Position numbers and translations under genes: made by a program
Part shown: positions 27,520 through 36,500 of the stretch, in pieces
How the letters are laid out: the number at the start of each line of letters is the position of its first letter
Numbering within the stretch: position 1 is the first letter of the stretch
Notes under the pieces: generated by a model
The model's input: only the letters and a program-made list of their open reading frames with translations
What the model was told of the DNA's origin: nothing
The model's database searches: none
Assembly: GCA_001825665.1 (NCBI GenBank)
Contig: MHXZ01000045.1
Span: 1 to 54,128, forward strand
Direction of reading: 5' to 3'
Length of the DNA stretch: 54,128 bases
From: Planctomycetes bacterium GWF2_41_51
GTDB taxonomy: Bacteria > Planctomycetota > Phycisphaerae > Sedimentisphaerales > UBA12454

Positions 27520-29004
27520 ATGTTTAATATTAATAAATATAAAATGGCATCTCTTGTGATGCTTATTGTTAGTTTGGCTCTCAGCACTGTCAGTTTTGGA
27601 TGGTCAGGGGTAACCTGGGGCAATATGGAACGTGAAGAGATCGTCAGAATTGCCGACGACATGATCGATGTTTCATGGAGACCTTTAAATAATATTTATA
27701 ATTATCGTTCGCCATCAGGCGGTTATACATGGTTCTATTCAAACACTACATACTATGGTGTTGCGTACATGATGAATAATCCAGTTGATGACCTTGCAGA
27801 GTTTTTGGCTCATGTCAATACCACACCCGGCGGAACAACCTATTATGGCAATGACTGTTCTGCTTTTGTAAGTATGTGCTGGAAGATGACACAGAGGCAT
27901 ACAACCAGCAGTATCGAAGGTGCTACGAGTTATGTAACACTCTTAGGCTCTGATGGCCAGTGTGATGATGTTTCGCTTATTATTGGTGATGCCTGCAATG
28001 ACAATGGCAGCCATATTATTCTGTTCGATTACTATTCCGGCAGTGGTGGTATGTATTCTATGGAACAGACTCCTGCTACCGCTACAAGAAGATACTGGTC
28101 ATGGAGCAGCTTGGCATCTTACAGACCGCTAAGAAGAAAAAATCTGGTAGATTATTCTCAATATGACGGTCCAGCCGCATGTTCAATGAACTCTGGCCGC
28201 ATTGATGTAGTTTCGCGAGGCAGCGCAGGCCAGGTCAAACTTAGAACATGGACAAGTGGCGGCGGATGGACAACAGGCAGCCTTGGTGGTGTTACTAACC
28301 AAAGCCCAACTATCGTTTCTCGAACCAATGGAATCCTGGACGCTTTCTGCGCCAGCACAGATGGCATTCTGCATCAGAATCATTACGAAAACGGCAATTG
28401 GAGTGGCTGGCAGAACTTAGGCCAAACTCTGGCTTCCGGTCCTGCAGCATGTTCGCAGAACTCTACTAATATAACCATCGCCGCTCGCGGTGTCGGCAAC
28501 AACAACGTGTGGGTTAGAAATTGGAACTCCTCCAGCGGTTGGGGTTCATGGGTAAACCTCGGTGGTATCACTTACCATAGCCCCTGTATTGTTTCCCGTG
28601 CCAGCGGAACACTTGATGTGTTTATCCGTGATGGAAACGGTTATTTGCAGCAGAACAGCAGCTATAACGGCGGCAGCACATGGAGCGGGTGGGCCAGTTA
28701 TGGCTTTATTATTGGGTCCTCGCCGGCCGGGCTCTCCAGGAGCTCAAGCAATGTTGAGCTTTTCTATAGGCAAAGCTTTGTCTATGGCAACGGCAATAAT
28801 TTGATGGGCTACTACTGGAATGGTGCCACCGGCTGGGCTGTTGCTGGTCATGGTGGCCAGATGGTAGGTGTCCCCTCGGTCGCAAAGCGAGACTCCAATA
28901 CCATGGATGTTTTCGTTCGCGGCTTAGATGGCAATTTGTACCAGCTTGGCTGGACTGCCGCTGGCGGATGGTGGACAGGATTCTATAATATGGGAGCCTA
29001 TTAA
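27520..29004 (+). CDS. secreted NlpC/P60-like peptidase with PLL-like propeller
   Basis: This is a 494-residue protein. The signal peptide ends near residue 26 (VSFG). An NlpC/P60-like cysteine peptidase domain (about 35-205) has the nucleophile region YYGNDCSAFVSMCW (Cys113) and a downstream GSHIILF (His165). Such enzymes cut peptidoglycan stem peptides, typically between D-Glu (or D-iGln) and the diamino acid. From about residue 215 to the end is the six-repeat PLL-like propeller shared with the neighbouring NAGPA and amidase proteins, but this copy is more diverged and has a short insertion (QSFVYGNGNN). GGAGATATACC precedes the ATG. It is probably co-transcribed with the NHL-like gene 32 bases upstream. 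Confidence 0.8.
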   Translation: MFNINKYKMASLVMLIVSLALSTVSFGWSGVTWGNMEREEIVRIADDMIDVSWRPLNNIYNYRSPSGGYTWFYSNTTYYGVAYMMNNPVDDLAEFLAHVNTTPGGTTYYGNDCSAFVSMCWKMTQRHTTSSIEGATSYVTLLGSDGQCDDVSLIIGDACNDNGSHIILFDYYSGSGGMYSMEQTPATATRRYWSWSSLASYRPLRRKNLVDYSQYDGPAACSMNSGRIDVVSRGSAGQVKLRTWTSGGGWTTGSLGGVTNQSPTIVSRTNGILDAFCASTDGILHQNHYENGNWSGWQNLGQTLASGPAACSQNSTNITIAARGVGNNNVWVRNWNSSSGWGSWVNLGGITYHSPCIVSRASGTLDVFIRDGNGYLQQNSSYNGGSTWSGWASYGFIIGSSPAGLSRSSSNVELFYRQSFVYGNGNNLMGYYWNGATGWAVAGHGGQMVGVPSVAKRDSNTMDVFVRGLDGNLYQLGWTAAGGWWTGFYNMGAY

Positions 29005-29073
29005 CGCTGGTCTTTTTGTATTTTTTCATAAGGCCTGCTGCTGAAGTAGCAGGTGGATATCTTAGTTGATTCC

Positions 29074-29108
29074 GGAATCGTCCCTGAAGATTCTCTTCGG
29101 ATGATTCC
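29074..29108 (+). terminator. terminator-like hairpin after the NlpC/P60-propeller gene
   Basis: GGAATCGTCC (29074-29083) pairs with GGATGATTCC (29099-29108) with one G-T wobble, and an inner GAAGA/TCTTC stem closes the loop. The outer arm resembles the GAATCGTCC arm of the hairpin at 26440, so the two look like related elements. No strong T-run follows. Confidence 0.5.
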
Positions 29109-29155
29109 CTTGCGACAATAAATTTTGAATATTTAGAGAAGGGAGAATGATTATC

Positions 29156-30625
29156 ATGATTAATAAGCAAACGTTATCCATTAAAATTGTTGTAATTTTT
29201 TTAGTATGCATATTAACGGCTATTCCGGCCTTTGCATTGAAGGTTTATGTCAATCCCAGTATTCAAACCGGTAACTACAGTCCTGATGGAGCTTATCAGG
29301 AAGCCGCAGGCATGCAGGATGTGGCTGTTCGGCTTGTCAACAAACTTATTGGCCGCGGTATAGAGGCTCGTAATTCAGGCTGGTTGAGCCTATCAGGGGC
29401 TTGTACCGATTCAGAAAATTGGGGCTCTGATTGTTTTGTTGCGCTGCATACCGATGCATCAGGATCTGGTTGGACATCTACTCATGGCACGACAACACTT
29501 TATTGGTACAACAATCCAACCTCTGCTTACTTTGCTGGAATATGCAGTGATCAAGTGTCACGGCATTTTACTAAATTTGGCTTGAATTATAACCGTGGGA
29601 CTTCTGCCAGAAGCGATTTGTATGTTCTTAATCCATCGAACCAATCTGCCGTTCCAAGCGCTTTGGTTGAGGGATTGTTCCATACAAATTATAACGATGT
29701 GTATGGCGCATTGATGAATGATAGCGGTCGTCAGGCTTATGCGGAGGGTGTATGTGCGGCGGTATGCAAGTATTACGGCATAATCTACAATGAGGACGGT
29801 CCGAGCGCTTGTTCAATGAATTCTAACCGAATTGACATGGTTTCTCGGGGTGCATATGGTCAGGTTGTCCTTGATACATGGACAAGTGCCGTCGGCTGGT
29901 CAACGGTTAGCTTAGGTGGTGTTACTTACGAGGCTCCCGCTATAGTTTCTCGAACGAACGGAATTCTGGATGCTTTCTGTGCCAGCACAACCGGCGTTCT
30001 GCATCAGAATCATTACGAAAACGGCAACTGGAGCGGCTGGCAGAACTTAAATCAAACTCTGGCATCCGGTCCTTCAGTCTGTTCCCAAAACTCCAACAAT
30101 ATAACAATTTGCGCAAGGAATGGTGGTAATAATCAGGTTTATGTAAGAAACTGGACCACTTCCGGCGGTTGGGGTTCCTGGGTACCCTTGTATGGTACAA
30201 CCTATGACAGCCCTTGCATTGTTTCCCGTGCCAGCGGAACACTTGATGTATTTGCCCGCGGCCCGGATAATAAACTGTACCAAAAGAGCAGCTATGACGG
30301 CGGCGTGACCTGGACGGCTAATTGGTACAATCATAACTTTGTTATAGGTTCTGCGCCTGCCGGTGTTTCCAGGAATTCTGGTAATGTCGAGCTTTTCTTT
30401 CGCGGGACCAACAATAATATGATGGGCCATAACTGGAATTCCGGTGGAGTCTGGACTTTAGCTGATTACGGTGGCCAGATCTCAGCTGTCCCCGCGGTCG
30501 CTAAACGGGATTCCAATACCATGGATGTTTTCGTTCGCGGTACAGATGACTATTTATACCAGCTCGGGTGGACTGCTGCCGGCGGTTGGTGGGCAGGATA
30601 CTATAATATGGGATACTATTATTGA
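29156..30625 (+). CDS. secreted Amidase_3-type muramoyl amidase with PLL-like propeller
   Basis: There are three ATGs in a row of codons (29147 and 29156 in frame). AAGGGAG at 29139-29145 is one base from the first but 10 from 29156, so 29156 is preferred. After a signal peptide (to AFA, about residue 27), residues 28-210 look like an Amidase_3 domain: Glu49 (GAYQEAAGM), His98 (VALHTDAS) and Glu172 (LVEGLFHTN) match zinc-ligand and catalytic positions. The usual first ligand in DPGHGG is replaced by NPSIQTGN, as in a known divergent subgroup. The family hydrolyses the MurNAc-L-Ala bond of peptidoglycan. The rest is the six-repeat propeller, nearly identical in its middle to that of the protein at 24759. 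Confidence 0.8.
   Translation: MINKQTLSIKIVVIFLVCILTAIPAFALKVYVNPSIQTGNYSPDGAYQEAAGMQDVAVRLVNKLIGRGIEARNSGWLSLSGACTDSENWGSDCFVALHTDASGSGWTSTHGTTTLYWYNNPTSAYFAGICSDQVSRHFTKFGLNYNRGTSARSDLYVLNPSNQSAVPSALVEGLFHTNYNDVYGALMNDSGRQAYAEGVCAAVCKYYGIIYNEDGPSACSMNSNRIDMVSRGAYGQVVLDTWTSAVGWSTVSLGGVTYEAPAIVSRTNGILDAFCASTTGVLHQNHYENGNWSGWQNLNQTLASGPSVCSQNSNNITICARNGGNNQVYVRNWTTSGGWGSWVPLYGTTYDSPCIVSRASGTLDVFARGPDNKLYQKSSYDGGVTWTANWYNHNFVIGSAPAGVSRNSGNVELFFRGTNNNMMGHNWNSGGVWTLADYGGQISAVPAVAKRDSNTMDVFVRGTDDYLYQLGWTAAGGWWAGYYNMGYYY
30001..30378 (+). repeat. propeller DNA repeat, copy 2
   Basis: This is the partner of the tract at 25772-26149, in the same orientation and 4229 bases downstream. Direct repeats of this length can recombine, which would delete the NHL and NlpC/P60 genes and leave a NAGPA-propeller chimera. 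Confidence 0.85.
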
Positions 30626-30674
30626 TAATGATTCCAATCCTCCAAACTTTTTCTAAGATTGGATGTGGTGTTTG

Positions 30675-30707
30675 CACAGACTCCGGCGGTTATCGTCGGA
30701 GTTTGTG
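30675..30707 (+). terminator. terminator hairpin after the amidase-propeller gene
   Basis: CACAGACTCCGGCG (30675-30688) pairs with CGTCGGAGTTTGTG (30694-30707) over 14 bp with two wobbles, around a 5-base loop. It lies 50 bases after the stop and separates the propeller genes from the next promoter. Confidence 0.65.
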
Positions 30708-30747
30708 TATGCACGGTTCTTCTGCCAATTGTATAACAGAGTTTTTG

Positions 30748-30776
30748 TTGTTATTTAATTGCCGGGCTGTTAAAAT
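30748..30776 (+). promoter_or_regulatory. candidate promoter of the second pseudopilin-like gene
   Basis: TTGTTA (30748-30753) and TAAAAT (30771-30776) are 17 bases apart. The predicted transcription start (about 30782-30784) falls within a few bases of the ATG at 30786, and no ribosome binding site is present, so the mRNA may be leaderless. Confidence 0.4.
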
Positions 30777-30785
30777 ATATTCGTT

Positions 30786-31538
30786 ATGAAAAAAAATGCG
30801 TTTACATTAATTGAATTGCTTGTCGTTCTCGCGGTGATTGCTGCGCTAATCGCTATCCTCATTCCTGCGCTCGGAACAGCCCGTCAAACCGCATATAAAT
30901 TATTCTGCCTCAATAATCTCAAACAGCTCGGAATAACTGTGCACTCCTATACTCAGGGGTATAAAGTTTATCCGGTATGTGTCATTGATGCAAATGTAAC
31001 CTGGCCTGAATTTCTTGCAAATCCCGATATCGCCAAAAATAAAATGCTCGGCGTGCCTGTTTCGCTTTGGCCTTATCATAAAGAAAAAAATCTTTACGAT
31101 TGCCCAATGCTGAAAAGAAAAGAAGCCTTGATTAGTTATTGCTATGACAGCAGGGCAGGCAGAGAGATTCCGTCAGCATCATCTGGATACGCCTCGCTCG
31201 TACCTTTATTTACTCCTCCGGGTTCAACAGAAAAACCCAAAAAAAATTATGAAGTCCTTGTCCCTGATAGAGTAAAATCGCCGAAAACTTTCATTATTTT
31301 ATACGACCTGCCTTTAGTTCCCCAGCCCGGTGATGCGAATCTCTATAAGAATATAGACCCCGATGATTCCATTACCGAAAGTTTTATTGACCCCAACGAA
31401 CAGGGATTCCTCTTTAACTACAAAGGACAACACGTCAATGGCCCTCATACAAAGGCTTTTAATATTCTTTTTGCCGATGGTCATGTAAAATCGTATAAAA
31501 AGTGGAAAGCCTCAGAAATGACTCGAAATCCGAATTAA
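30786..31538 (+). CDS. pseudopilin-like protein (prepilin N-terminus, DGH end)
   Basis: This 250-residue protein has a short basic leader and AFTLIELLVVLAVIAALIAILIPALGTARQTAYKLFCLNNLKQLG, a type II pseudopilin signal followed by the usual conserved block. Cleavage would fall after the Asn/Ala junction, not the common Gly, which is unusual. The C-terminal FNILFADGHVKSYKKW is the family's DGH block. Such proteins are numerous in planctomycetes and are thought to be exported by a type II-like machinery; their individual roles are unknown. No ribosome binding site is seen. It is followed 45 bases later by a methyltransferase gene on the same strand. Confidence 0.8.
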   Translation: MKKNAFTLIELLVVLAVIAALIAILIPALGTARQTAYKLFCLNNLKQLGITVHSYTQGYKVYPVCVIDANVTWPEFLANPDIAKNKMLGVPVSLWPYHKEKNLYDCPMLKRKEALISYCYDSRAGREIPSASSGYASLVPLFTPPGSTEKPKKNYEVLVPDRVKSPKTFIILYDLPLVPQPGDANLYKNIDPDDSITESFIDPNEQGFLFNYKGQHVNGPHTKAFNILFADGHVKSYKKWKASEMTRNPN

Positions 31539-31583
31539 TCTTTTTCGTTTTTTTTACAAATTAAATTCAGGCAGGGAAGCGAA

Positions 31584-32339
31584 ATGGAACGAGAATATTG
31601 GAATGGATTAGCTGATACGTATGAAGATGAAGTCTTCAGCGTTTTGGAAAATGACAAACAAAATCTGATTTGCGGTCTTATTGAAAAATACGGTTCATCA
31701 GAAAAAACCGTTAACGACTTTGGCTGCGGAATCGGGCATTTTCTCGGGATTCTGTCGGATAGTTTCGGACTTGTAAACGCGATTGATATTTCTTACAGGT
31801 TCATTCAAAGAGCAAAAGAAAAATACAGCCGGCTGAACAACATAAATTATTTTACAACCGATGTTGCAAATAATGGCTTAAAGATTGAAAAGGCGGATTT
31901 CGCATTATGTGTGAATATGCTGATTATGCCTTCGCTTAAATGCAGATTGAAAATCCTTGATGTTATTATAAATAGTATATTAAAAGATGGTCATCTGCTG
32001 CTGGTTACGCCTGCGATTGAATCGGTTATGCTCACAAATTACAGGCTTACTGAAATGAACCTGCGAGACGGTCTTGAACCAGCCGCCGCAATTCGTGCCA
32101 ATTTTACCGACCCGAAAACATACAGCAAGAATCTTCGGCGGGGGATTATCCCAATCGATGGCGTGCCCACGAAACATTATCTCAAAGAAGAGCTTTATTC
32201 GATGCTCGAGAGCAGAAATATGAATATTATCGATATATGCAAAATCGAATATTCATGGGATACCGAATTTTCGTCACCTCCAAAATGGATGAAAGCCCCG
32301 TATCCTTGGGACTGGCTCGTTCTCGCCCAAAAAAAATAA
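31584..32339 (+). CDS. class I SAM-dependent methyltransferase
   Basis: This 251-residue cytoplasmic protein starts EREYWNGLADTYEDEVF. It has the SAM-binding motif I (VNDFGCGIGHFLGIL, about residues 42-56), the acidic end of strand 2 (VNAIDISYRF) and a motif-IV-like block (ADFALCVNMLIMPSL). These mark a small-molecule or cofactor-type Methyltransf_11/25-like fold. The acceptor cannot be predicted. A purine-rich CAGGGAAG precedes the ATG. There are no pathway genes nearby. Confidence 0.8.
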   Translation: MEREYWNGLADTYEDEVFSVLENDKQNLICGLIEKYGSSEKTVNDFGCGIGHFLGILSDSFGLVNAIDISYRFIQRAKEKYSRLNNINYFTTDVANNGLKIEKADFALCVNMLIMPSLKCRLKILDVIINSILKDGHLLLVTPAIESVMLTNYRLTEMNLRDGLEPAAAIRANFTDPKTYSKNLRRGIIPIDGVPTKHYLKEELYSMLESRNMNIIDICKIEYSWDTEFSSPPKWMKAPYPWDWLVLAQKK

Positions 32340-32382
32340 TTTTGCGGTAAAGACCTATAAAAAAATCAATTTAAGCAAATAA

Positions 32383-32628
32383 ATGACAAAAATATTCCAG
32401 GTTAAGAACCCTCAAAATACTGCCGATAGCTTTATCGTTATGATAGCTATAGAAAAAACAAAGAAATGGAAAATTTTGAATCGGCTTTTTAGCACGGTAA
32501 AATCAAAAGCCGTTTCAGCTTTCCAGTGGTATCCTAGCAGCAGGGGAACTATCGGCGAATCGACACCGAACACAAAAACAATTCAGCTTCCGCCCCTGAT
32601 GGTTCGCAAAGCCGCCTGGCGAAAATAA
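32383..32628 (+). CDS. small hypothetical protein (doubtful)
   Basis: This is an 81-codon ORF after the methyltransferase. I recognise no family. It is basic and has no signal peptide or membrane helix. The segment FQWYPSSRGTIGESTPNTK is not low-complexity, but there is no ribosome binding site before the ATG. It ends just before a convergent gene. It may be real or chance. Confidence 0.3.
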   Translation: MTKIFQVKNPQNTADSFIVMIAIEKTKKWKILNRLFSTVKSKAVSAFQWYPSSRGTIGESTPNTKTIQLPPLMVRKAAWRK

Positions 32629-32687
32629 AGTATTTTTGTTTCTTACCCCTTTCCTCCTCCTTAAATTAACCTCCCGCGAGCATTTTT

Positions 32688-33344
32688 TTATTGTCTTTTC
32701 CGTTTCATCAACAAAACTAACCCTGATATGAACATTATTACTGAGGCAGGCTCCGGTACTAAATCTGCTATTATTGTTACGCCGGTGCCATCCATTGCGT
32801 CTGCATGAATCGCCAAATACAATTCATACCTGTGATCTGTCAAAACAGAAAATTGATTCTCATAGTTCCATTCGCTCCAATTTGCTCCCACTTTCGTTGA
32901 CCAGATAAAATCATCATCACCATAAAATGATGATAAAATCTCTGAAGTCTCCAAATCTTTAAGATAATATTCGAACCACGACCTATAGGGTGATCCACTC
33001 CAGACGCAGCTCTGTGATATCGAAAGCGTCAGCATATCACTGATTGGATTAAAAACATACCATGATTTTGCCTCTGCCCAATAATTCCATGAGTCTCCTG
33101 ATGTAATGCCGTCAACTTTAAGATCACTTGTTTCGCTGTGAGCCCCTCCATGAGATGATGAACAGGAACCTGATACATGTATAGTATCCGAAATATTGTA
33201 CGATACTCCGCCGTTCTCATCGACATCTACATAGCCTTCCACCTGATGATTTTGTGAAATCAGGTTTACCTGAGTTAGGTTTGCCGTTGCCAATGAACAA
33301 AAAATCATCAGAATCGTTGCGCTTACAACATACACATTTTTCAT
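32688..33344 (-). CDS. PEP-CTERM exported protein
   Basis: The 218-residue protein has a signal peptide (to ATA, about residue 21) and a beta-rich, Ser/Trp-rich body with no recognised catalytic motif. It ends VPEPASVIMFISGLVLLMKRKRQ, a clear PEP-CTERM signal. Exosortase-type processing at the membrane is predicted, as for the LamG protein at 8580. AAGGAG stands 7 bases before the ATG on the minus strand. It converges with the small ORF at 32383 and is co-oriented with the giant gene upstream, 159 bases away. Its function is unknown. Confidence 0.8.
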   Translation of the reverse strand: MKNVYVVSATILMIFCSLATANLTQVNLISQNHQVEGYVDVDENGGVSYNISDTIHVSGSCSSSHGGAHSETSDLKVDGITSGDSWNYWAEAKSWYVFNPISDMLTLSISQSCVWSGSPYRSWFEYYLKDLETSEILSSFYGDDDFIWSTKVGANWSEWNYENQFSVLTDHRYELYLAIHADAMDGTGVTIIADLVPEPASVIMFISGLVLLMKRKRQ

Positions 33345-33503
33345 TTTTTTCTCCTTTTAAATTTTACCTCGGACTTTCATAATTTACTTACTTCAATTTA
33401 TCTATTCCATTTACCTATATTTTTTTTAGGATTCCGCCAATAAGTAATTTCCTTAATTTTAATAAATTAAATGCTTAAAAATGAATTCCGGCATACGATT
33501 TAT

Positions 33504-36500
33504 TTACAGCTTTTCAAATTTAACAGCGTCAGCGCACGTACTTGGCGGACTTCCTGTCGGCGCTATTATAATAACGTTATAAGCCGTTCCCGCCTCCATC
33601 TGGTATTCCCCGAGCACGTTCCACTTTCCTCCATCTTTTGTCTGATCGACAAGAACATTATCATATCCACTGCTGTTTTGCACGATTACAGGAACACTCG
33701 AACTTCTGCTTTCCATTGCCGTCCACCACATTGAAACTCTGTACATCCCAGTCTCCGCCGGCGTAAAAGCCCACGCGTAAATCATCCCGCTGTGTCCCCA
33801 TAATGAATTGCTTCCATAAAATCCCTCTGCGTTTGAAACCTGCCAGTTGCCCATAGACGCCGTTCTGACATCGCCGTTGTCGATTATGTAATCGCAGATA
33901 TCAAGTGTTTTCGTTAATGGTTCCGACCATTGCTCTTCATTGTCCTGCACCCGAAACGTAATTACATGTCTGCCGATTGCCAGAGTATCAATGCTGAAAG
34001 CCGATTGTTCGCTTATGACCCCATCAATATTTGATTCCCATTTGTAAGCGATGATTGTCCCGTCGAAATCTGTTCCGCTTCCCGCAAAACAAACCTGCTG
34101 ACCGACTAGCGCAGGATTTGGCGTTATTGATTCTATCGTCGCTCTTGGCGCCACGTTTCCGCTGCCAAGCAAAACAAACTTTACAGCGTCCGCGCTCGTA
34201 TTTGGCGGATTGCCCGTCGGAGCCGTTATTTTTACGTTATAGGGGGCTCCCCCGATAAACGCGTATTCTCCCAAATCGTTCCATTTTCCACCGTTGCCCG
34301 CTTGGTTTACATCAACTATCGACGTTCCCTCTGCATGCTCAATATTTATAGGAACGCTTCTGGCCCGGCTCTCTGCGTATGTCCACCACATCGAAACTCT
34401 GTAATTTCCCGTTTCCATCGGCCGGAATATCCACGTATAAGTCGCTCCATTCGCGCTCCAAAGCGAACCCGTACTGTAAGGTCCCGCCGCAGATGAATAC
34501 AGCCATGTCCCCGTTGACGTCGTGCTTCCGGTCTGCCCGTTATCGATAATTATCGCACCCGCCGGCCAAAACGAATTCCACATATCCCGAATGTACCACC
34601 CGCCCAGCACCTCGCCGCCTTCCGGAACATCCGCATCATACCATCTCTCAACATAATCAAAAAATGCGTCATGCCCCCATAAATCCTCCACGCCCATCAA
34701 TTTAATTGCGATTGCCTCACCAATCCACGCCTTCGACGTACAGCAATTTCGATACTCAGGGCAGCCGTCTTTGATACCCTGAGGATCGCGGCAATCTTTC
34801 GCCCCCAGCGTCCCCGAACACGTTTCCGTATAAGGACTCACGCAGTTCCGTCCCCACAGCGCCTTCGTTTGACCATGATATGTCTGACTATCTTCGCTCC
34901 CGATAATCCTTCCCGTCTGCGCGACATTTTTCATCTCATCGGCATCAAGCATTATACCCGCAAAAATAATCGGCCATTTCCGCCCGTTATCGTGTCCGCC
35001 TCCATTGCCCCACGTTCTTCCATTTTCGCTCAGATAATAAAAATCAATTCCCGTTTGTACAAAATTAACAAGCAACGGCTCCAATTCTTCATCGCTATAA
35101 TCAAGCATCAAAAGACACGCCGCTTCACTGACTTCAGTACCTATTTCCCGCCCGAAATTAGGCATATTCCTCAAAGGATGAATTCTCCTTGGCCACTCAT
35201 CGCCGTTCATATGATCAACCCACACATTCTGAAATTCTTTCGTTATCCCCTTTAGATATCCCGCGCTCGGCCTCGTCGCCAGCGGCAGTCTCGGCAGCAA
35301 TTCTTTCTTTAAAGAATTTTTCGTAAAAAACTTTTTTTCAATTCCGCTATACCCCGGCCGAAAAACATCCCGCATCGGACAATAACTAACCGAAGTCAAA
35401 ACCGCCGCGCTGTAAAGATACGAATGAAATTCACTTGGCCCATAATGAACACAATAATCCGATATATCATAATATCCATCCGTGCACTTCCATGAATTTT
35501 GGTCCGTAATCGACGCCGCCGATACAAGCGAATTAATCCCCTCAAGAACAGCAGGAAAGCCGACATTCAATAATTGAACAAATCCCACCACGCGTCCGTC
35601 GTAGCCCTGGTAATCATGCCCAGTCGGATTCAGCATCGAACCATTTCTAAATTCATTCCCCGCCCCAAAACACGCCGGACTCACATCGTTTATCTCAACA
35701 TAAGGCCCAAGCGCCCAGTAATCCCCATTACAGAACTGCCCAATCCTGCGTTCATCCTCAAACGTCCATCGTATCCCGTTTCGATAAACCGCCTCGCTGC
35801 GATATTCCCTCACCGGCCAATCCTTCACCTCGAACAGCTTCGCCAGATTACTGTCGCTCTCATCATCCGTAACAATATGAATAACATCCCACTCACAGAA
35901 AGAATATTCCTCAATATCAGTGATGGAATTAAATGGATTGTCTTCGCTTCCGTCTCCCGAAACAGCATTGCTCGCCTTCACCCAAAATTCCCTTTGTGCC
36001 GCATAATGAAACCCGATATCCCGCACATCATCATCAATCACACAATTAGCATCGGTCGTATATCCGTACATCGCCGAATCGCCCGCATCGCCGCCATTCA
36101 CCAAATCCGATTCCCTCGGCAAATAAAACCTCCCCGCAAAATCATCCCACCGTTCTTCACCAATAAAATCATCAGCATTTAATTCCCTCGTCCCCGAAAC
36201 AAACGGCAGGGCAGAGCAATCCGTTTCGCTTAACACATCATAACTGTACTCGCCGCTTTTATTTAAAATTCGATGATTTCCGTTTTGATAAAACGCGTTA
36301 TTATTTTCCGCCAGCGACGACCCCGGCTTCAGCCACGTATATTCATAAATCCCCGACCTCCCGTTATTCCTGAAAATGCAATTCCGCACATCATAACTTA
36401 CTTCCGGATTCGACATCACATACAGCCCATAAAGCGTATTCCTCTCGAAATTGCAGTTTATCGCCTCCATATCCGCCCCGAAAGAATGATACATTCCTAT

